Below, one piece after another: positions 27,166 through 36,245 of a DNA stretch of 64,000 nt. The DNA comes from Candidatus Thioglobus autotrophicus (GTDB lineage: Bacteria; Pseudomonadota; Gammaproteobacteria; PS1; Pseudothioglobaceae). The stretch spans positions 558,001 to 622,000 of the forward strand of contig NZ_CP010552.1 of assembly GCF_001293165.1 (NCBI RefSeq). The letters run 5' to 3'. Below the pieces are notes generated by a model. The model searched no databases. It was not told where the DNA came from and worked only from the letters and a program-made list of their open reading frames with translations. Position numbers and translations under genes: made by a program. Position 1 is the stretch's first letter; the number at the start of each line of letters is the position of its first letter.

Positions 27166-28539
27166 TTAAGAAAGAATTCTCACTCTAAATGTTCTACCTT
27201 TAAGCTTGTCGCTTTGAATTTTCTTTAAAGCGGGCTTTACCAATGCAGACTCTACTGCAACATAAGACCAATTGCTAGAAACTGTAATTTTGCCAATTTT
27301 GTCGCCAGGAATGCCGCCCTTACCTGTTAGGCCGCCCACAATATCGCCAGGGCGGAGTTTTTGTTTTTTGCCGCCATCAATCTTTAGAGTGGTCATTGCT
27401 GGCTTTTTAATCGGCTTATCAAGATAAGTATCACTCGGCAGCTCATCTGTACTAATATCAATTTCCAAAGCGTCTAATTTTCTAGTTTCTCTGTCACTAT
27501 AAAGAGTGGCTGCAATACCACTACGCCCCGCTCGCCCAGTACGGCCGATACGATGAACATGAATCTCAGGATCATGAGCAAGATTAAAGTTAATCACCAT
27601 ATCTAATGCATCAATATCTAAGCCGCGTGCTGCCACATCGGTAGCCACCAAAACTGATACACTCTTATTAGAAAATCGAATCAATGCCTGATCGCGCTCA
27701 CGCTGATCAAGATCACCATGAATGGCCAGCGCATAAAAGCCGTAATGAGCTAATTCATCAGCCACGTCTTGTGTGTCAAGCTTAGTATTGCAAAAAACCA
27801 AAGCTGAATCAGGCTTATGCTTTGCTAGCAATATACGCAAAGCGTTCATACGCTCGTCATCTGTATTGGTTTGATAAAAATATTGTTTAATGGTTGAAGC
27901 TTCATGCGTTGAGGGCGCATTCACCACGGCTGGATTATTCATCACACGCATAGCAATATCTTCAATTTCTTGCGGATAAGTCGCACTAAACAACAAAGTT
28001 TGTCGATTGCTAGGGATTTTTTCAACAATGTCATCAATCGCATCTTGAAAGCCCATATCCAGCATGCGATCTGCCTCATCAAGCACTAACATTTCAACAT
28101 GATCAAGCTTGAGTGTTTTTTTACGTAAATGCTCCTCAATACGCCCAGGCGTACCCACAACAATATGTGCACCATGTTCTAGCGAACCAATTTGCGGGCC
28201 AAATGGCGCGCCACCACAAAGCGTTAAAATCTTAATATTGTGAATGGCTCTGGCTAATTTTCGAATTTCACTTGCCACTTGATCGGCCAACTCTCGAGTC
28301 GGACACAAAACAATTGACTGAATCTTGTATGACTTAACATTCAACTTATGCAAAAGCCCCAAACCAAAAGCCGCCGTCTTTCCAGAGCCCGTCTTGCCTT
28401 GACCAATCACATCTTTACCCTCTAGAATCAAAGGCAGGCTAAGCGCCTGAATCGGGGTCATTTGTTCATAACCTAGGGTACTAAGGTTTTTTAACAAACC
28501 AGCTTGAAGACCTAACGAGGAAAAATCTGATGTACTCAC
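27166..28539 (-). CDS. dbpA: ATP-dependent RNA helicase DbpA
   Basis: A 457-residue DEAD-box helicase with a GTG start and the same length as E. coli DbpA. Motif I is GQGKTGSGKTAAF, motif II DEADRMLDMGF, motif III FSATYP and motif VI HRIGRTGRAGR. The C-terminal DbpA domain (KIDGGKKQKLRPGDIVGGLTG onward) recognises hairpin 92 of 23S rRNA. It functions in 50S assembly. It is convergent with mtnN, with the stop codons adjacent. Confidence 0.94.
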   Translation of the reverse strand: MSTSDFSSLGLQAGLLKNLSTLGYEQMTPIQALSLPLILEGKDVIGQGKTGSGKTAAFGLGLLHKLNVKSYKIQSIVLCPTRELADQVASEIRKLARAIHNIKILTLCGGAPFGPQIGSLEHGAHIVVGTPGRIEEHLRKKTLKLDHVEMLVLDEADRMLDMGFQDAIDDIVEKIPSNRQTLLFSATYPQEIEDIAMRVMNNPAVVNAPSTHEASTIKQYFYQTNTDDERMNALRILLAKHKPDSALVFCNTKLDTQDVADELAHYGFYALAIHGDLDQRERDQALIRFSNKSVSVLVATDVAARGLDIDALDMVINFNLAHDPEIHVHRIGRTGRAGRSGIAATLYSDRETRKLDALEIDISTDELPSDTYLDKPIKKPAMTTLKIDGGKKQKLRPGDIVGGLTGKGGIPGDKIGKITVSSNWSYVAVESALVKPALKKIQSDKLKGRTFRVRILS

Positions 28540-28590
28540 AATAATAATGCCAAAATAAATATGTGTTGAATTTTACACGCTAAATGCCTG

Positions 28591-29178
28591 CTAAAGTCCA
28601 AAGGCCTTTTTAATCCCATCCAAAATCATATCAACAGCAATAATGGTTAATAAAATCCCCATCAGTCGCTCAATAGCAGCAAAAGCTTTATGACTAATAT
28701 GCTGGCTAAATTTTTCAGAAAAAATTAAAATTATCCCCACTAAGCTCCAAGCCACCAACAAAGCGACACTCCAATCCATCCACCGGCTTGGATCGTTTGC
28801 CATAATCAATATTACCGCAGCAATCGCAGAAGGGCCTGCAATTAATGGTACAGCCAAAGGCACAACTAACGGCTCACCTTCTGGGGTATTGGCAAAAATA
28901 TCTTCAGAGCCAGAAAAAATCATTTTTAAAGAAATCAAAAACAATACAACGCCACCCGCTACACCTAATGAAGATTCTGATATTTGCAATAACTGCAAAA
29001 TATATTTGCCTGAAAACATGAATATTAACAAAATCAGAAAAGCTATTAACAACTCTCTAATAATAATAGCTCGACGTCTTGTTGCTGGAAGATTCTTCAA
29101 CAAGCCCAAGAAAATAGGTACATTGGCAAAAGGATCCATAATCAAAAACAGCAAAAAAATAGCAGAAGCAATCGTCAT
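28591..29178 (-). CDS. MarC family integral membrane protein
   Basis: A 195-residue membrane protein with six hydrophobic helices. The family signatures FLIMDPFANVPIFLGLL near the N terminus and PLAVPLIAGPSAIAAVI in the middle identify MarC/UPF0056 (YhgN/YchE type). The function is unknown; the older link to multiple antibiotic resistance has been withdrawn for E. coli MarC. A GAGAGGG ribosome site precedes the ATG. Confidence 0.9.
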   Translation of the reverse strand: MTIASAIFLLFLIMDPFANVPIFLGLLKNLPATRRRAIIIRELLIAFLILLIFMFSGKYILQLLQISESSLGVAGGVVLFLISLKMIFSGSEDIFANTPEGEPLVVPLAVPLIAGPSAIAAVILIMANDPSRWMDWSVALLVAWSLVGIILIFSEKFSQHISHKAFAAIERLMGILLTIIAVDMILDGIKKAFGL

Positions 29179-29208
29179 AAACCCTCTCCAGAATACATAA
29201 TCATTTTC

Positions 29209-30216
29209 TTAATCAACGATATTAATATCGACACCCTTTTCTAACAACTCGGCCTGTCTAGCGCGCAGATAAGTGCTAAATTTTGGATAATACTGATAAT
29301 GCTTACCACGGACATACTTCAACACCGTATTAAAATGAAAGCTATAGAGCTTGCCATCAATTTTGGTGATATTTTCACCCTCATCAAACAGCAAAATACC
29401 CGGGCGATAATTTAAATCATAATCTTTAACCATTTGCCTTGGTGAGGTGAGCTTGCCGTCAAAGCCTATAATTTTCTGGTCCGAGTAAGCATCAAAACGC
29501 ACAAACAAATATTTATCCAGCTCAGCTTTAACATCTGCTCGATTAATCAAATTTTGATGAAAATCTTCGCACGCTGTACAGTCTTTATCTTCAAATAGTA
29601 TCGCCACTGGCTGATCAAACTCTTGGAAATTAGACGCCACTTGCAAGCTCGCATGATCAATAAAAGTATAGGCTTGGCTGGCATTTTGCTGGGCTTCGAT
29701 ATAATTTGATAACGTCGTATTTTTGTAAGATTTACTAGCCACATATTCTAGCACTTGCCTAAAAGCGGCAACATCACGATAGCCATTTGTTCTAAAGGCT
29801 TGCTTGCCACTCTCATCTAAAAAAAATAATGGTTGGCGTATATTTTACCGCCAGCATTTCGCTGAGTGCTTGCTCAGTTTTGCTTTCAGATTCACTCATG
29901 GTAATTTCTCTCGACCCCCTGATATTCACCGCAACGACAGAAAAATGTTTTTTAATAAAAGCTAAATTTTCACCACTTTTAAAATTTTGCGTCAGCATGG
30001 CGTCGCAATATGGGCAACCGTCTAAATGAAAATACAATAAAACCGTTTTGTTTTCATCAAGTGCATCCTGTGCATCTTCAGCCACATCCAAAAAACTATC
30101 GGTAAACCAGCTAGGCACATCGTAAAGCGCACCCCCAACAACCTTGCCTGAATCAGCATAAGTATTGATAAAAAAAATGCAATAACCAATATAAAAATTC
30201 GACGCATTAATACCAT
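29209..30216 (-). pseudogene. periplasmic two-domain thioredoxin (SoxW-like) broken by two frameshifts
   Basis: Three reading frames together make one protein. The first piece (from 30216, AAGG ribosome site) is a signal peptide, MRRIFILVIAFF. After a run of eight T (minus strand, 30170-30177) the frame must change to continue with a YADSGKVVGG cleavage region and a thioredoxin domain with CPYC. After a second run of eight T (29819-29826) it must change again, giving TPTIIF then LDESGK, and a second thioredoxin-like domain with CTAC. One extra T at the first run and one fewer T at the second restore a single protein of about 335 residues. It resembles COG2143 (SoxW-type) thioredoxins. Either a recent pseudogene, homopolymer sequencing errors, or slippage. 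Confidence 0.75.
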
Positions 30217-30322
30217 AAAATAACCTTAGTTTAAAAACTCAACCGTCTAATATTACACCTATTAAAACTATGTATATGCCTTTATTAAAACAAAAAAGTT
30301 TAATATTGCCAGTGCAAAAGGT

Positions 30323-30328
30323 GATAAT
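30323..30328 (+). promoter_or_regulatory. candidate -10 box of the 6S RNA gene
   Basis: GATAAT about six bases before the predicted 5' end of 6S RNA. A weak -35-like TTTAAT lies at 30299-30304, 18 bases upstream. Confidence 0.35.
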
Positions 30329-30333
30329 AATGA

Positions 30334-30512
30334 TTGTCTGTTGTGTTTGTGACTGGCTACGTCCCCTGAGCCGATAAATAAACAACTAAGGATATGAGAT
30401 AGGCTGCTATTGTGCAAGCCCACCACGTAGTGGGAAGCCTGCGGTAGACTTCGAATTTCCGCCTTGAACCTTACTGGTTCAGGTTTTATGCCATCACGGC
30501 ACAACGGATTTT
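30334..30512 (+). ncRNA. ssrS: 6S RNA
   Basis: The conserved block GTCCCCTGAGCCGATA (30361-30376) is a 6S RNA hallmark. The ends pair: GTTGTG (30340-30345) with CACAAC (30500-30505), then GTGA and TGG with their partners. A CCTTGAACC/GGTTCAGG hairpin at 30462-30483 matches the E. coli arm. The length is about 180 nt and the 5-formyltetrahydrofolate cyclo-ligase gene follows directly, the classical ssrS-ygfA arrangement. 6S RNA binds sigma70 RNA polymerase as a mimic of an open promoter and damps transcription in stationary phase. The exact ends are estimated. A short open frame on the opposite strand here is spurious. Confidence 0.93.
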
Positions 30513-30524
30513 AACTTCTTCGGC

Positions 30525-30530
30525 TATAAT
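30525..30530 (+). promoter_or_regulatory. candidate -10 box directly before fthC
   Basis: A perfect TATAAT ending six bases before the ATG at 30537, with no ribosome binding site between them. It has the same spacing as at deaD and def. It would give a leaderless fthC mRNA separate from 6S RNA read-through. Confidence 0.4.
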
Positions 30531-30536
30531 GCAAAT

Positions 30537-31088
30537 ATGAAAGCACTACGCCAACTCCTTCGACAAAAAAGACTCGACATCAACCCTTCCGATCGTGTCA
30601 AATTTGCCAAACAGTTATTATCTCAATTACAAAAAATAGCAAATTTTGAGAATGACCAAAAAGTTGCTCTTTATTTACCTAATAACGGTGAAATTAACCC
30701 AAAATACATTGAAAACTTCCTAAAAAATCAAGGAATTAGCACTTATTTGCCTATATTAGACGACAAAAGTCTTAATTTTGCAAAAATTGGGGAAAATTTC
30801 AGAAAAAACCGATTTGGCATTAAAGAGCCAATTTCTACTGATATTATTAACGCAGATCAGCTCGATATTCTATTTATGCCATTAGTAGGCTTTGATAAAG
30901 ATAAAAATCGCATTGGCATGGGTGGTGGCTTTTACGATCGCACACTAGCCTTTAAAAAACAGCAAAAAATGGCTAAAAATCCCAAGCTTATTGGGTTAGC
31001 TTTTGATTGTCAACAAGTCGAGCAGTTAGAAGTACAAGAATGGGACGTTCCACTCGATGTGATTATTACACCCAGTCAAATTCTTTAA
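30537..31088 (+). CDS. fthC: 5-formyltetrahydrofolate cyclo-ligase
   Basis: A 183-residue enzyme (YgfA/MTHFS family) converting 5-formyl-THF to 5,10-methenyl-THF. It begins ALRQLLRQKR, has the substrate-binding FMPLVGFDKDKNRIGMGGGFYDRTL segment, and ends IGLAFDCQQVEQLEVQEWDVPLDVIITP, all family hallmarks. The 6S RNA gene lies just upstream. Its end overlaps the convergent ubiH-family gene by four bases. Confidence 0.95.
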   Translation: MKALRQLLRQKRLDINPSDRVKFAKQLLSQLQKIANFENDQKVALYLPNNGEINPKYIENFLKNQGISTYLPILDDKSLNFAKIGENFRKNRFGIKEPISTDIINADQLDILFMPLVGFDKDKNRIGMGGGFYDRTLAFKKQQKMAKNPKLIGLAFDCQQVEQLEVQEWDVPLDVIITPSQIL

Positions 31089-32236
31089 GAATTTCCTAAT
31101 GCGTGCTTTTGTAAAAACGATTTTAACGTAGGATTTTCGTTAATAATATTCATGCCGAAACCGCGCAGCCATCTGAGTGGCTCATTATTTTCTTTATAAA
31201 TCCAGTTTAGCCCTGTCATGGTTTTTGCCATTAGCTCGTTATCGAGCCTTCTAGCTCTAGCGTAGTTTCTTAATGTAGAATAATCGCCTAATGGCTTCGA
31301 TGAAGACTGTAATTGTTGTGATAATTCAATAATATCTGAAAAACCAAGATTAACACCTTGACCAGCAAGCGGATGAATATTATGCGCCGCATCGCCAATC
31401 AAGGCTAGATTTTCTTGCACATAGTCCTTGGCGCTGCGCTCAATCAGTGGAAAGGCTTGGATATCGCTCACTAGCTCAAACTCACCAAAACGATACTCCA
31501 CACCTGCTGATAATCGCTTAGCAAAGGCCTCTTTAGACAACTGCATTAACTCGTCTGCCAATGTATTTTCAGCGGACCAAACAATCGAAGCCTGATGCTC
31601 ACTGAGTGGCAAAAGGGCAATAATACTATCAGACAAGAATCGCTGCCAAGTCGTATCCTTGAAACCTTGTAAAGATTTAATATTGCAAACGATGGCTTTT
31701 TGCTGGTAGTCATTTTCGCTAAATTCAATACTGGCTAGATCTCTCACGCGTGATCTAGCGCCATCTGCACCAATCAGTAGTTGGCAAGCTAACGCAGTGT
31801 TGTTATCTAGCTGAACTTGATAGCCTGTTGTTGTTTTTTCAAGGGTGGTGACTTTAGCATTGATAAATTCAACATCGGTCTTTTCTAGCGCTGAAAATAA
31901 AGCTGACTGAATAACGTCATTCTCAATAATGTGGCCTAGATGATCAAGGTTTTCATCTTGAGCATGAAAATCTAGAGAGCCATGAGAATTCTGATCCCAC
32001 ACGCTGGTATGGCTAAAAGCATGCTTGCGTTTGATTAAATCCCAAGCGCTAATATTTTTCAGCAGTTTTTCTGAAGTTGGGGTGATGGCACTCACGCGGG
32101 TATGATAATCAGCTTGCAACTCTGGATTGGGATTATTAGGCTCGATAATGGCAATTTTATAATCAGTTTTCGCCATTGATAAAGCAAAGGCCTGACCCAC
32201 CATACCACCGCCAACAATGATAATATCGTAGCTCAC
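31085..32236 (-). CDS. UbiH/UbiF/VisC family FAD-dependent ubiquinone hydroxylase
   Basis: A 383-residue flavin monooxygenase. The N-terminal Rossmann motif is IIVGGGMVGQAFAL, the middle motif is LIGADGARSRVRDL, and the C-terminal FAD motif is LIGDAAHNIHPLAGQGVNLGF, the ubiquinone-hydroxylase signature. It hydroxylates the ubiquinone ring at C1, C5 or C6; which of UbiH, UbiI or UbiF it matches cannot be settled from sequence by eye. It overlaps the end of pmbA by four bases. Confidence 0.88.
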   Translation of the reverse strand: MSYDIIIVGGGMVGQAFALSMAKTDYKIAIIEPNNPNPELQADYHTRVSAITPTSEKLLKNISAWDLIKRKHAFSHTSVWDQNSHGSLDFHAQDENLDHLGHIIENDVIQSALFSALEKTDVEFINAKVTTLEKTTTGYQVQLDNNTALACQLLIGADGARSRVRDLASIEFSENDYQQKAIVCNIKSLQGFKDTTWQRFLSDSIIALLPLSEHQASIVWSAENTLADELMQLSKEAFAKRLSAGVEYRFGEFELVSDIQAFPLIERSAKDYVQENLALIGDAAHNIHPLAGQGVNLGFSDIIELSQQLQSSSKPLGDYSTLRNYARARRLDNELMAKTMTGLNWIYKENNEPLRWLRGFGMNIINENPTLKSFLQKHALGNS

Positions 32237-33552
32237 TCGCCCTCTCCGGCAATTGTCATCTGATTAATCAGTACTGAACCAACCTTAATATTACCTCGAT
32301 GATCTACATCGGTACCAACATGCTCAATACCTAAGAGCATGTCTTTTAAATTACCAGCAATGGTAATGCCTGATACCGGGTATTGGATTTCACCATGTTC
32401 TACCCAAAATCCTGTTGCACCTCGAGAGTAATCTCCCGTCGTGCCATTCACACCCTGACCCATTAATTCTGTCACCACCAAACCTTTATCCATGGATTTA
32501 ATCATATCATTTAAATCCCCTGAATATTGATGCTCAATAATCAAATTGTTAACACCGCCCGCATTAGCGGTAGTTTGCAAGCCTAATTGATTGGCCGAAT
32601 ATTGGCTTAGGACATAGCTTTGCACTCGTCCATCTTTTACAAAATGCTGTTTTCTTTTAAGTACACCGTCACGGTCAAAAGCTTTGGCACCAATGGTTTT
32701 TTGAGCGAATGGATTTTCTAAAATGGAAAGTGTGTCTGGCAATACCAATTGGTCGAGACTGTTTAATAAAAAAGTTGATTTTTTGTACTGACGAGAGCCG
32801 CCCAGCGCACTTATTAATTGTGAAAAAATCCCGCCAGATACTCTGGGTGAAAAAATAACAGGGCATTTTTGTGCCGCTAAAGATCTAGCGCCGAGCTTGC
32901 TTATGGCAATTTTTGCCACTTGATCGCCCACCCATTCTGGTGTTTGCAAATCTTGTGCATCAAGTGCTATTGTGTATTCATAAGCTGTTTGCATGTCCAT
33001 ACCTTGCTTGGCAATAACACTACAATTCAACGAGTGTTTGGCACCTTTTTGTATGCTCATCATGCCATTCGAATTTGCATATAAACCTTCGCCTTGATAA
33101 CTAGACACCTCAGCACCATCAGAATTATCAATAGCGCCATATTCCAAAGCTTGCGACTCACAGCGTGTGGCCAAATCGATACTATGGCTAGGATCTAACT
33201 CCCAAGGGTGGTATAGATCCAAATCAGGCACTTCAAAGGCCATTAACTCTTTTGGTGCTAGACCGCTAAATGGGTCGTGCTGGGTATATTTAGCAATAAG
33301 ACAGGCAGATTCAACGGTTTTTAAAATACCGCTTTCACTTAAATCGACACTTGATGCATGACCCTTGGCATGGCCCATATAAACATTAACATCCAAAGAC
33401 TTATCAAGGTGATATTCCAGAGTCTCAACCTTGCCTAAACGCACAGCGGTAGAGACACCTGAGCTGGCGCTTAAGGACATCTCATAATCGCTCACGTTGT
33501 GGCGTTTAAGGACTTGAATAACTTGTTGTGCGGTTTGCTCTAACGACATCAT
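32233..33552 (-). CDS. pmbA: metalloprotease PmbA (TldE)
   Basis: A 439-residue protein of the TldD/TldE family, close to the usual 450. The N-terminal domain opens with TAQQVIQVLKRH. The C-terminal region carries YSRGATGFWVEHGEIQYPVSGITIAGNLKDML, strongly conserved in PmbA. PmbA and TldD form a heterodimeric protease that matures microcin-type peptides and degrades CcdA; TldD holds the metal site. tldD is not in the window. An alternative ATG lies one codon downstream (33549). Confidence 0.93.
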   Translation of the reverse strand: MMSLEQTAQQVIQVLKRHNVSDYEMSLSASSGVSTAVRLGKVETLEYHLDKSLDVNVYMGHAKGHASSVDLSESGILKTVESACLIAKYTQHDPFSGLAPKELMAFEVPDLDLYHPWELDPSHSIDLATRCESQALEYGAIDNSDGAEVSSYQGEGLYANSNGMMSIQKGAKHSLNCSVIAKQGMDMQTAYEYTIALDAQDLQTPEWVGDQVAKIAISKLGARSLAAQKCPVIFSPRVSGGIFSQLISALGGSRQYKKSTFLLNSLDQLVLPDTLSILENPFAQKTIGAKAFDRDGVLKRKQHFVKDGRVQSYVLSQYSANQLGLQTTANAGGVNNLIIEHQYSGDLNDMIKSMDKGLVVTELMGQGVNGTTGDYSRGATGFWVEHGEIQYPVSGITIAGNLKDMLLGIEHVGTDVDHRGNIKVGSVLINQMTIAGEGE

Positions 33553-33555
33553 AGG

Positions 33556-34323
33556 CTAGGTTAGGTAATCTAAATCAGTTGGTTGTTGAAAGGTATTAAT
33601 ACTTTGTGGTTGAGGGTTATTATCTCTGGGCGACTTAGCGTCCAACATGGAATTAATCGGCATCCATAAGGCCGCCACACCCAAGCCGATAATTAATAAT
33701 CCTGATGTTTTTCTAACCCAAGGCTTTTGCACAAGATGTGTTAACTGGTTAGACAGGCTAGCCATTAACAATAAACTGGGTAATGTACCTAGGCCGAATG
33801 CCAGCATAATCAAACCGCCTTGAGTAGCTGAGCCCGATACAATGGCAAAACTCAGTGCCCCATAAACCAAGCCACAAGGAATACCGCCCCATAACAAGCC
33901 TGTGAAAAAAGCAGATTTTAAGTCTTTAACAGGCAAAAAACGCTTAGTTAGTGGTTGTAATAATGCCCAAAATTTTGCGCCAAATTTTTCCAGTAGTTGA
34001 ATGCCTGATGACCAGCCACCAATATACAAACCCACCATAATCATAAGCACGCCCGAAAAAATTCTCAGCGCTTTATCAAAGGAGCTCATTTGCAAAGTTT
34101 GCGCCAATACTGCGCCTAATAGGCCAAATACAACCCCCATTAGGATGTAACTTAGAATTCGACCAAGGTTGTAATTTAGGTGAAAAAGTGCCACTTTGCT
34201 AGGATTTGATCTCACTTGTGGATCTAGACCTGCTGTTAGCATGGCGACCACACCACCACACATACCTAAGCAATGAACACCGCCTAGCAAGCCCATCAAA
34301 AAAACACTAATCAGAACATCCAT
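33556..34323 (-). CDS. TauE/SafE-like sulfite exporter family membrane protein (COG2836)
   Basis: A 255-residue membrane protein with about six helices. The start GLLGGVHCLGMCGGVVAML and the second-half GLLWGGIPCGLVYGALSFA form the inverted DsbD/CcdA-like repeat of COG2836, with Cys in both halves. Relatives occur near cytochrome oxidase or metal-handling genes and have been proposed to move heavy metals or sulfur compounds. The substrate is not known. It overlaps corC by one base (TAATG) and lies three bases upstream of pmbA. Confidence 0.83.
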   Translation of the reverse strand: MDVLISVFLMGLLGGVHCLGMCGGVVAMLTAGLDPQVRSNPSKVALFHLNYNLGRILSYILMGVVFGLLGAVLAQTLQMSSFDKALRIFSGVLMIMVGLYIGGWSSGIQLLEKFGAKFWALLQPLTKRFLPVKDLKSAFFTGLLWGGIPCGLVYGALSFAIVSGSATQGGLIMLAFGLGTLPSLLLMASLSNQLTHLVQKPWVRKTSGLLIIGLGVAALWMPINSMLDAKSPRDNNPQPQSINTFQQPTDLDYLT

Positions 34324-35171
34324 TAACTGGCGTTTTGACTGTCTAAGCGTTCAACTTCTAGCAAATGAATGCGGCGTGAATCAGTTTTTAAGACTTTAAA
34401 CTTAAACCCTTGCAAGCTAATTTCGTCCATTTGTTCAGGCAAGCGGGTGAATCCAGAGATGACCACGCCAGCAATTGTATCAATATCTTCAGCGATGAGC
34501 TTAATGTCAAAAAATGCCTCAAACTCTTCGACTGGTGTGTTGGCTTTTAGCAAAAAACGCCCATCACCAAAATCAATAATATTGTCTTCTTCAAAGTCGT
34601 GCTCATCTTCAATTTCTCCCACGATTTGCTCTAATACATCTTCCAGCGTTACCAAGCCAGCAATTTCGCCATACTCATCCATGACAATAGCCATATGTGA
34701 TTTTTTTTGTTGGAATACTCTCAGCAAAGCGCCCAATGTTTTACTCTCAGGAACCAAAATGGCACTACGTAGATATTCCTTGTAGTTAAACTCAGCACGC
34801 TTATCACCCGCTAAATAACTCAACAAATCTTTGGCTAAGATAACGCCTTGAATTTTATGGCGCTTAGAGTTAATAATTGGAAAACGGGAATGCGCCGATT
34901 TGATCATAATATCAAGCAGCGTTTTGGTATCAGCATTATGCTCGATGGTCACCATTTTTGATTTTGGCACCATGACATCGCGCACCTCCATATTCTCCAG
35001 CTGCATCGTGCCTTCGATAATGCTTCGACTATGAGAGTCGATAATATGGCTTTCTTCAGCCTCTTTAAGAGCTTGCAATAACTCTTCGTTTGAACCAAGA
35101 GGCGTGTGGAAAAATTTCTTAATAAGTCGTTTTAGAAAAGACTTTGTCGAGGGAGGTTGGTCGTCAAACAT
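34323..35171 (-). CDS. corC: CorC/HlyC family CBS-domain protein
   Basis: A 282-residue cytoplasmic protein. Two CBS domains lie at about residues 60-180: VRDVMVPKSKMVTIE, SRFPIIN, and then MAIVMDEYGEIAGLVTLEDVLEQIVGEIEDEHD. A C-terminal CorC_HlyC (transporter-associated) domain follows with GRFLLKANTPVEEF. The homologue E. coli YbeX/CorC is linked to Mg/Co efflux and ribosome metabolism. It leads the group corC-TauE-like-pmbA-ubiH. Confidence 0.9.
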   Translation of the reverse strand: MFDDQPPSTKSFLKRLIKKFFHTPLGSNEELLQALKEAEESHIIDSHSRSIIEGTMQLENMEVRDVMVPKSKMVTIEHNADTKTLLDIMIKSAHSRFPIINSKRHKIQGVILAKDLLSYLAGDKRAEFNYKEYLRSAILVPESKTLGALLRVFQQKKSHMAIVMDEYGEIAGLVTLEDVLEQIVGEIEDEHDFEEDNIIDFGDGRFLLKANTPVEEFEAFFDIKLIAEDIDTIAGVVISGFTRLPEQMDEISLQGFKFKVLKTDSRRIHLLEVERLDSQNAS

Positions 35172-35210
35172 GTATTAGAGCTTTAAGTTAAAGGAGTATT
35201 TTACCAAAAA

Positions 35211-35507
35211 TTAGGATTTTTTACCACTACGCATATTTTTGCCTTGGGCGGCGCGCTCTTTACGCACTTGCTTAGGATCTGCAATCAGTGGCCTATAGAT
35301 TTCAACACGGTCTTTTTCACGCAGAATTGTATCTAATTTGGCAATTTTCCCAAAAATACCCGTCTTATCTTTCATTAAATTAATTTGAGGGTAAAGCGTT
35401 AACAGGCCTGAAAGTTCGATTGCTTGTTTTAGCGTTGTGCCTGCATCAACTTCTATATTTAATAGCGTTTGTTTGTTTTCTAATGCGTAGGCAACTTCAA
35501 TATGCAT
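35211..35507 (-). CDS. rnfH: RnfH/RatB family ubiquitin-like protein (UPF0125)
   Basis: A 98-residue beta-grasp protein. VEVAYAL-type opening (IEVAYALENKQ), then GIFGKIAKLDT, DRVEIYRPLIADPK and RKERAAQ are the family's conserved blocks. I chose the ATG at 35507, which overlaps the hisA stop (TAATG); another ATG at 35525 would add six residues inside hisA. In many genomes it sits with a RatA-type toxin gene and smpB, but here it ends the hisA operon. The function is unsettled. Confidence 0.87.
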   Translation of the reverse strand: MHIEVAYALENKQTLLNIEVDAGTTLKQAIELSGLLTLYPQINLMKDKTGIFGKIAKLDTILREKDRVEIYRPLIADPKQVRKERAAQGKNMRSGKKS

Positions 35508-36241
35508 TAACTTTGCTGATCGCATAAACGTTGTGCTTTGGCAAAGTCCAGCGTACCTTCATAAATAGCGCGCCCAGTAATAGCACCGCCAATGCCGTGA
35601 TGTGATTGTGCCAATAAATTAGTAATATCGTCCATATTGGTGATTCCGCCAGAAGCAATAATATCAATTGAAGTTTGCTTGGCCAAATCGGCAGTTGCCT
35701 CAACATTGACACCTTGCATCATGCCGTCGCGTGCAATATCGGTATAAACAATTGAGCTGACGCCATCTTGTTCGAACTTTTTAGAAAGCTCGACCACATG
35801 CAAATCGGTTTGTTTAGCCCAGCCTTCAGTGGCAACTAGGCCATTATTAGCATCCAAGCCGACAATCACTTTCCCAGGGAACTCGCGACATAATTCAGAA
35901 ACAAATTCAGGATGCGTCACCGCCATGGTGCCAATAATTAGATAGCTAATGCCAGCTTCGATATAAGTATTGGCAATCTGCATATTGCGAATGCCGCCAC
36001 CAATCTGCACAGGAAGATTTGGGAATTCTTTGGTGATTTCTGTGACGCTGGCAGCGTTAATAGGCTTACCTTCAAAAGCGCCATTTAAATCAACTAAATG
36101 CAAACGTTTTGCACCTTGATCAACCCATTGGGCAGCCATTTTAACAGGATTGTCTGAAAACACTGTGGTGTCGTCCATTAAGCCTTGTCTTAGGCGTACA
36201 CATTGTCCATCTTTTAAATCAATTGCGGGAATAATTACCAT
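35507..36241 (-). CDS. hisA: phosphoribosylformimino-AICAR-phosphate isomerase HisA
   Basis: A 244-residue TIM barrel. [20 protein letters not shown] opens it with the catalytic Asp. GGGIRN and the [13 protein letters not shown] segment, holding the second catalytic Asp, follow, then IASGGI. It supplies the substrate of HisF-HisH. The ATG at 36241 matches the family start and follows a GGATA ribosome site four bases after comM. It is far from hisB/hisH, so histidine genes are dispersed. Confidence 0.95.
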   Translation of the reverse strand: MVIIPAIDLKDGQCVRLRQGLMDDTTVFSDNPVKMAAQWVDQGAKRLHLVDLNGAFEGKPINAASVTEITKEFPNLPVQIGGGIRNMQIANTYIEAGISYLIIGTMAVTHPEFVSELCREFPGKVIVGLDANNGLVATEGWAKQTDLHVVELSKKFEQDGVSSIVYTDIARDGMMQGVNVEATADLAKQTSIDIIASGGITNMDDITNLLAQSHHGIGGAITGRAIYEGTLDFAKAQRLCDQQS

Positions 36242-36245
36242 TTTT

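Noticed and set aside
30268-30504. 78-codon open frame on the minus strand
   Set aside because: It lies antisense to 6S RNA, whose conserved block and paired ends explain the sequence. The protein has no recognisable features.
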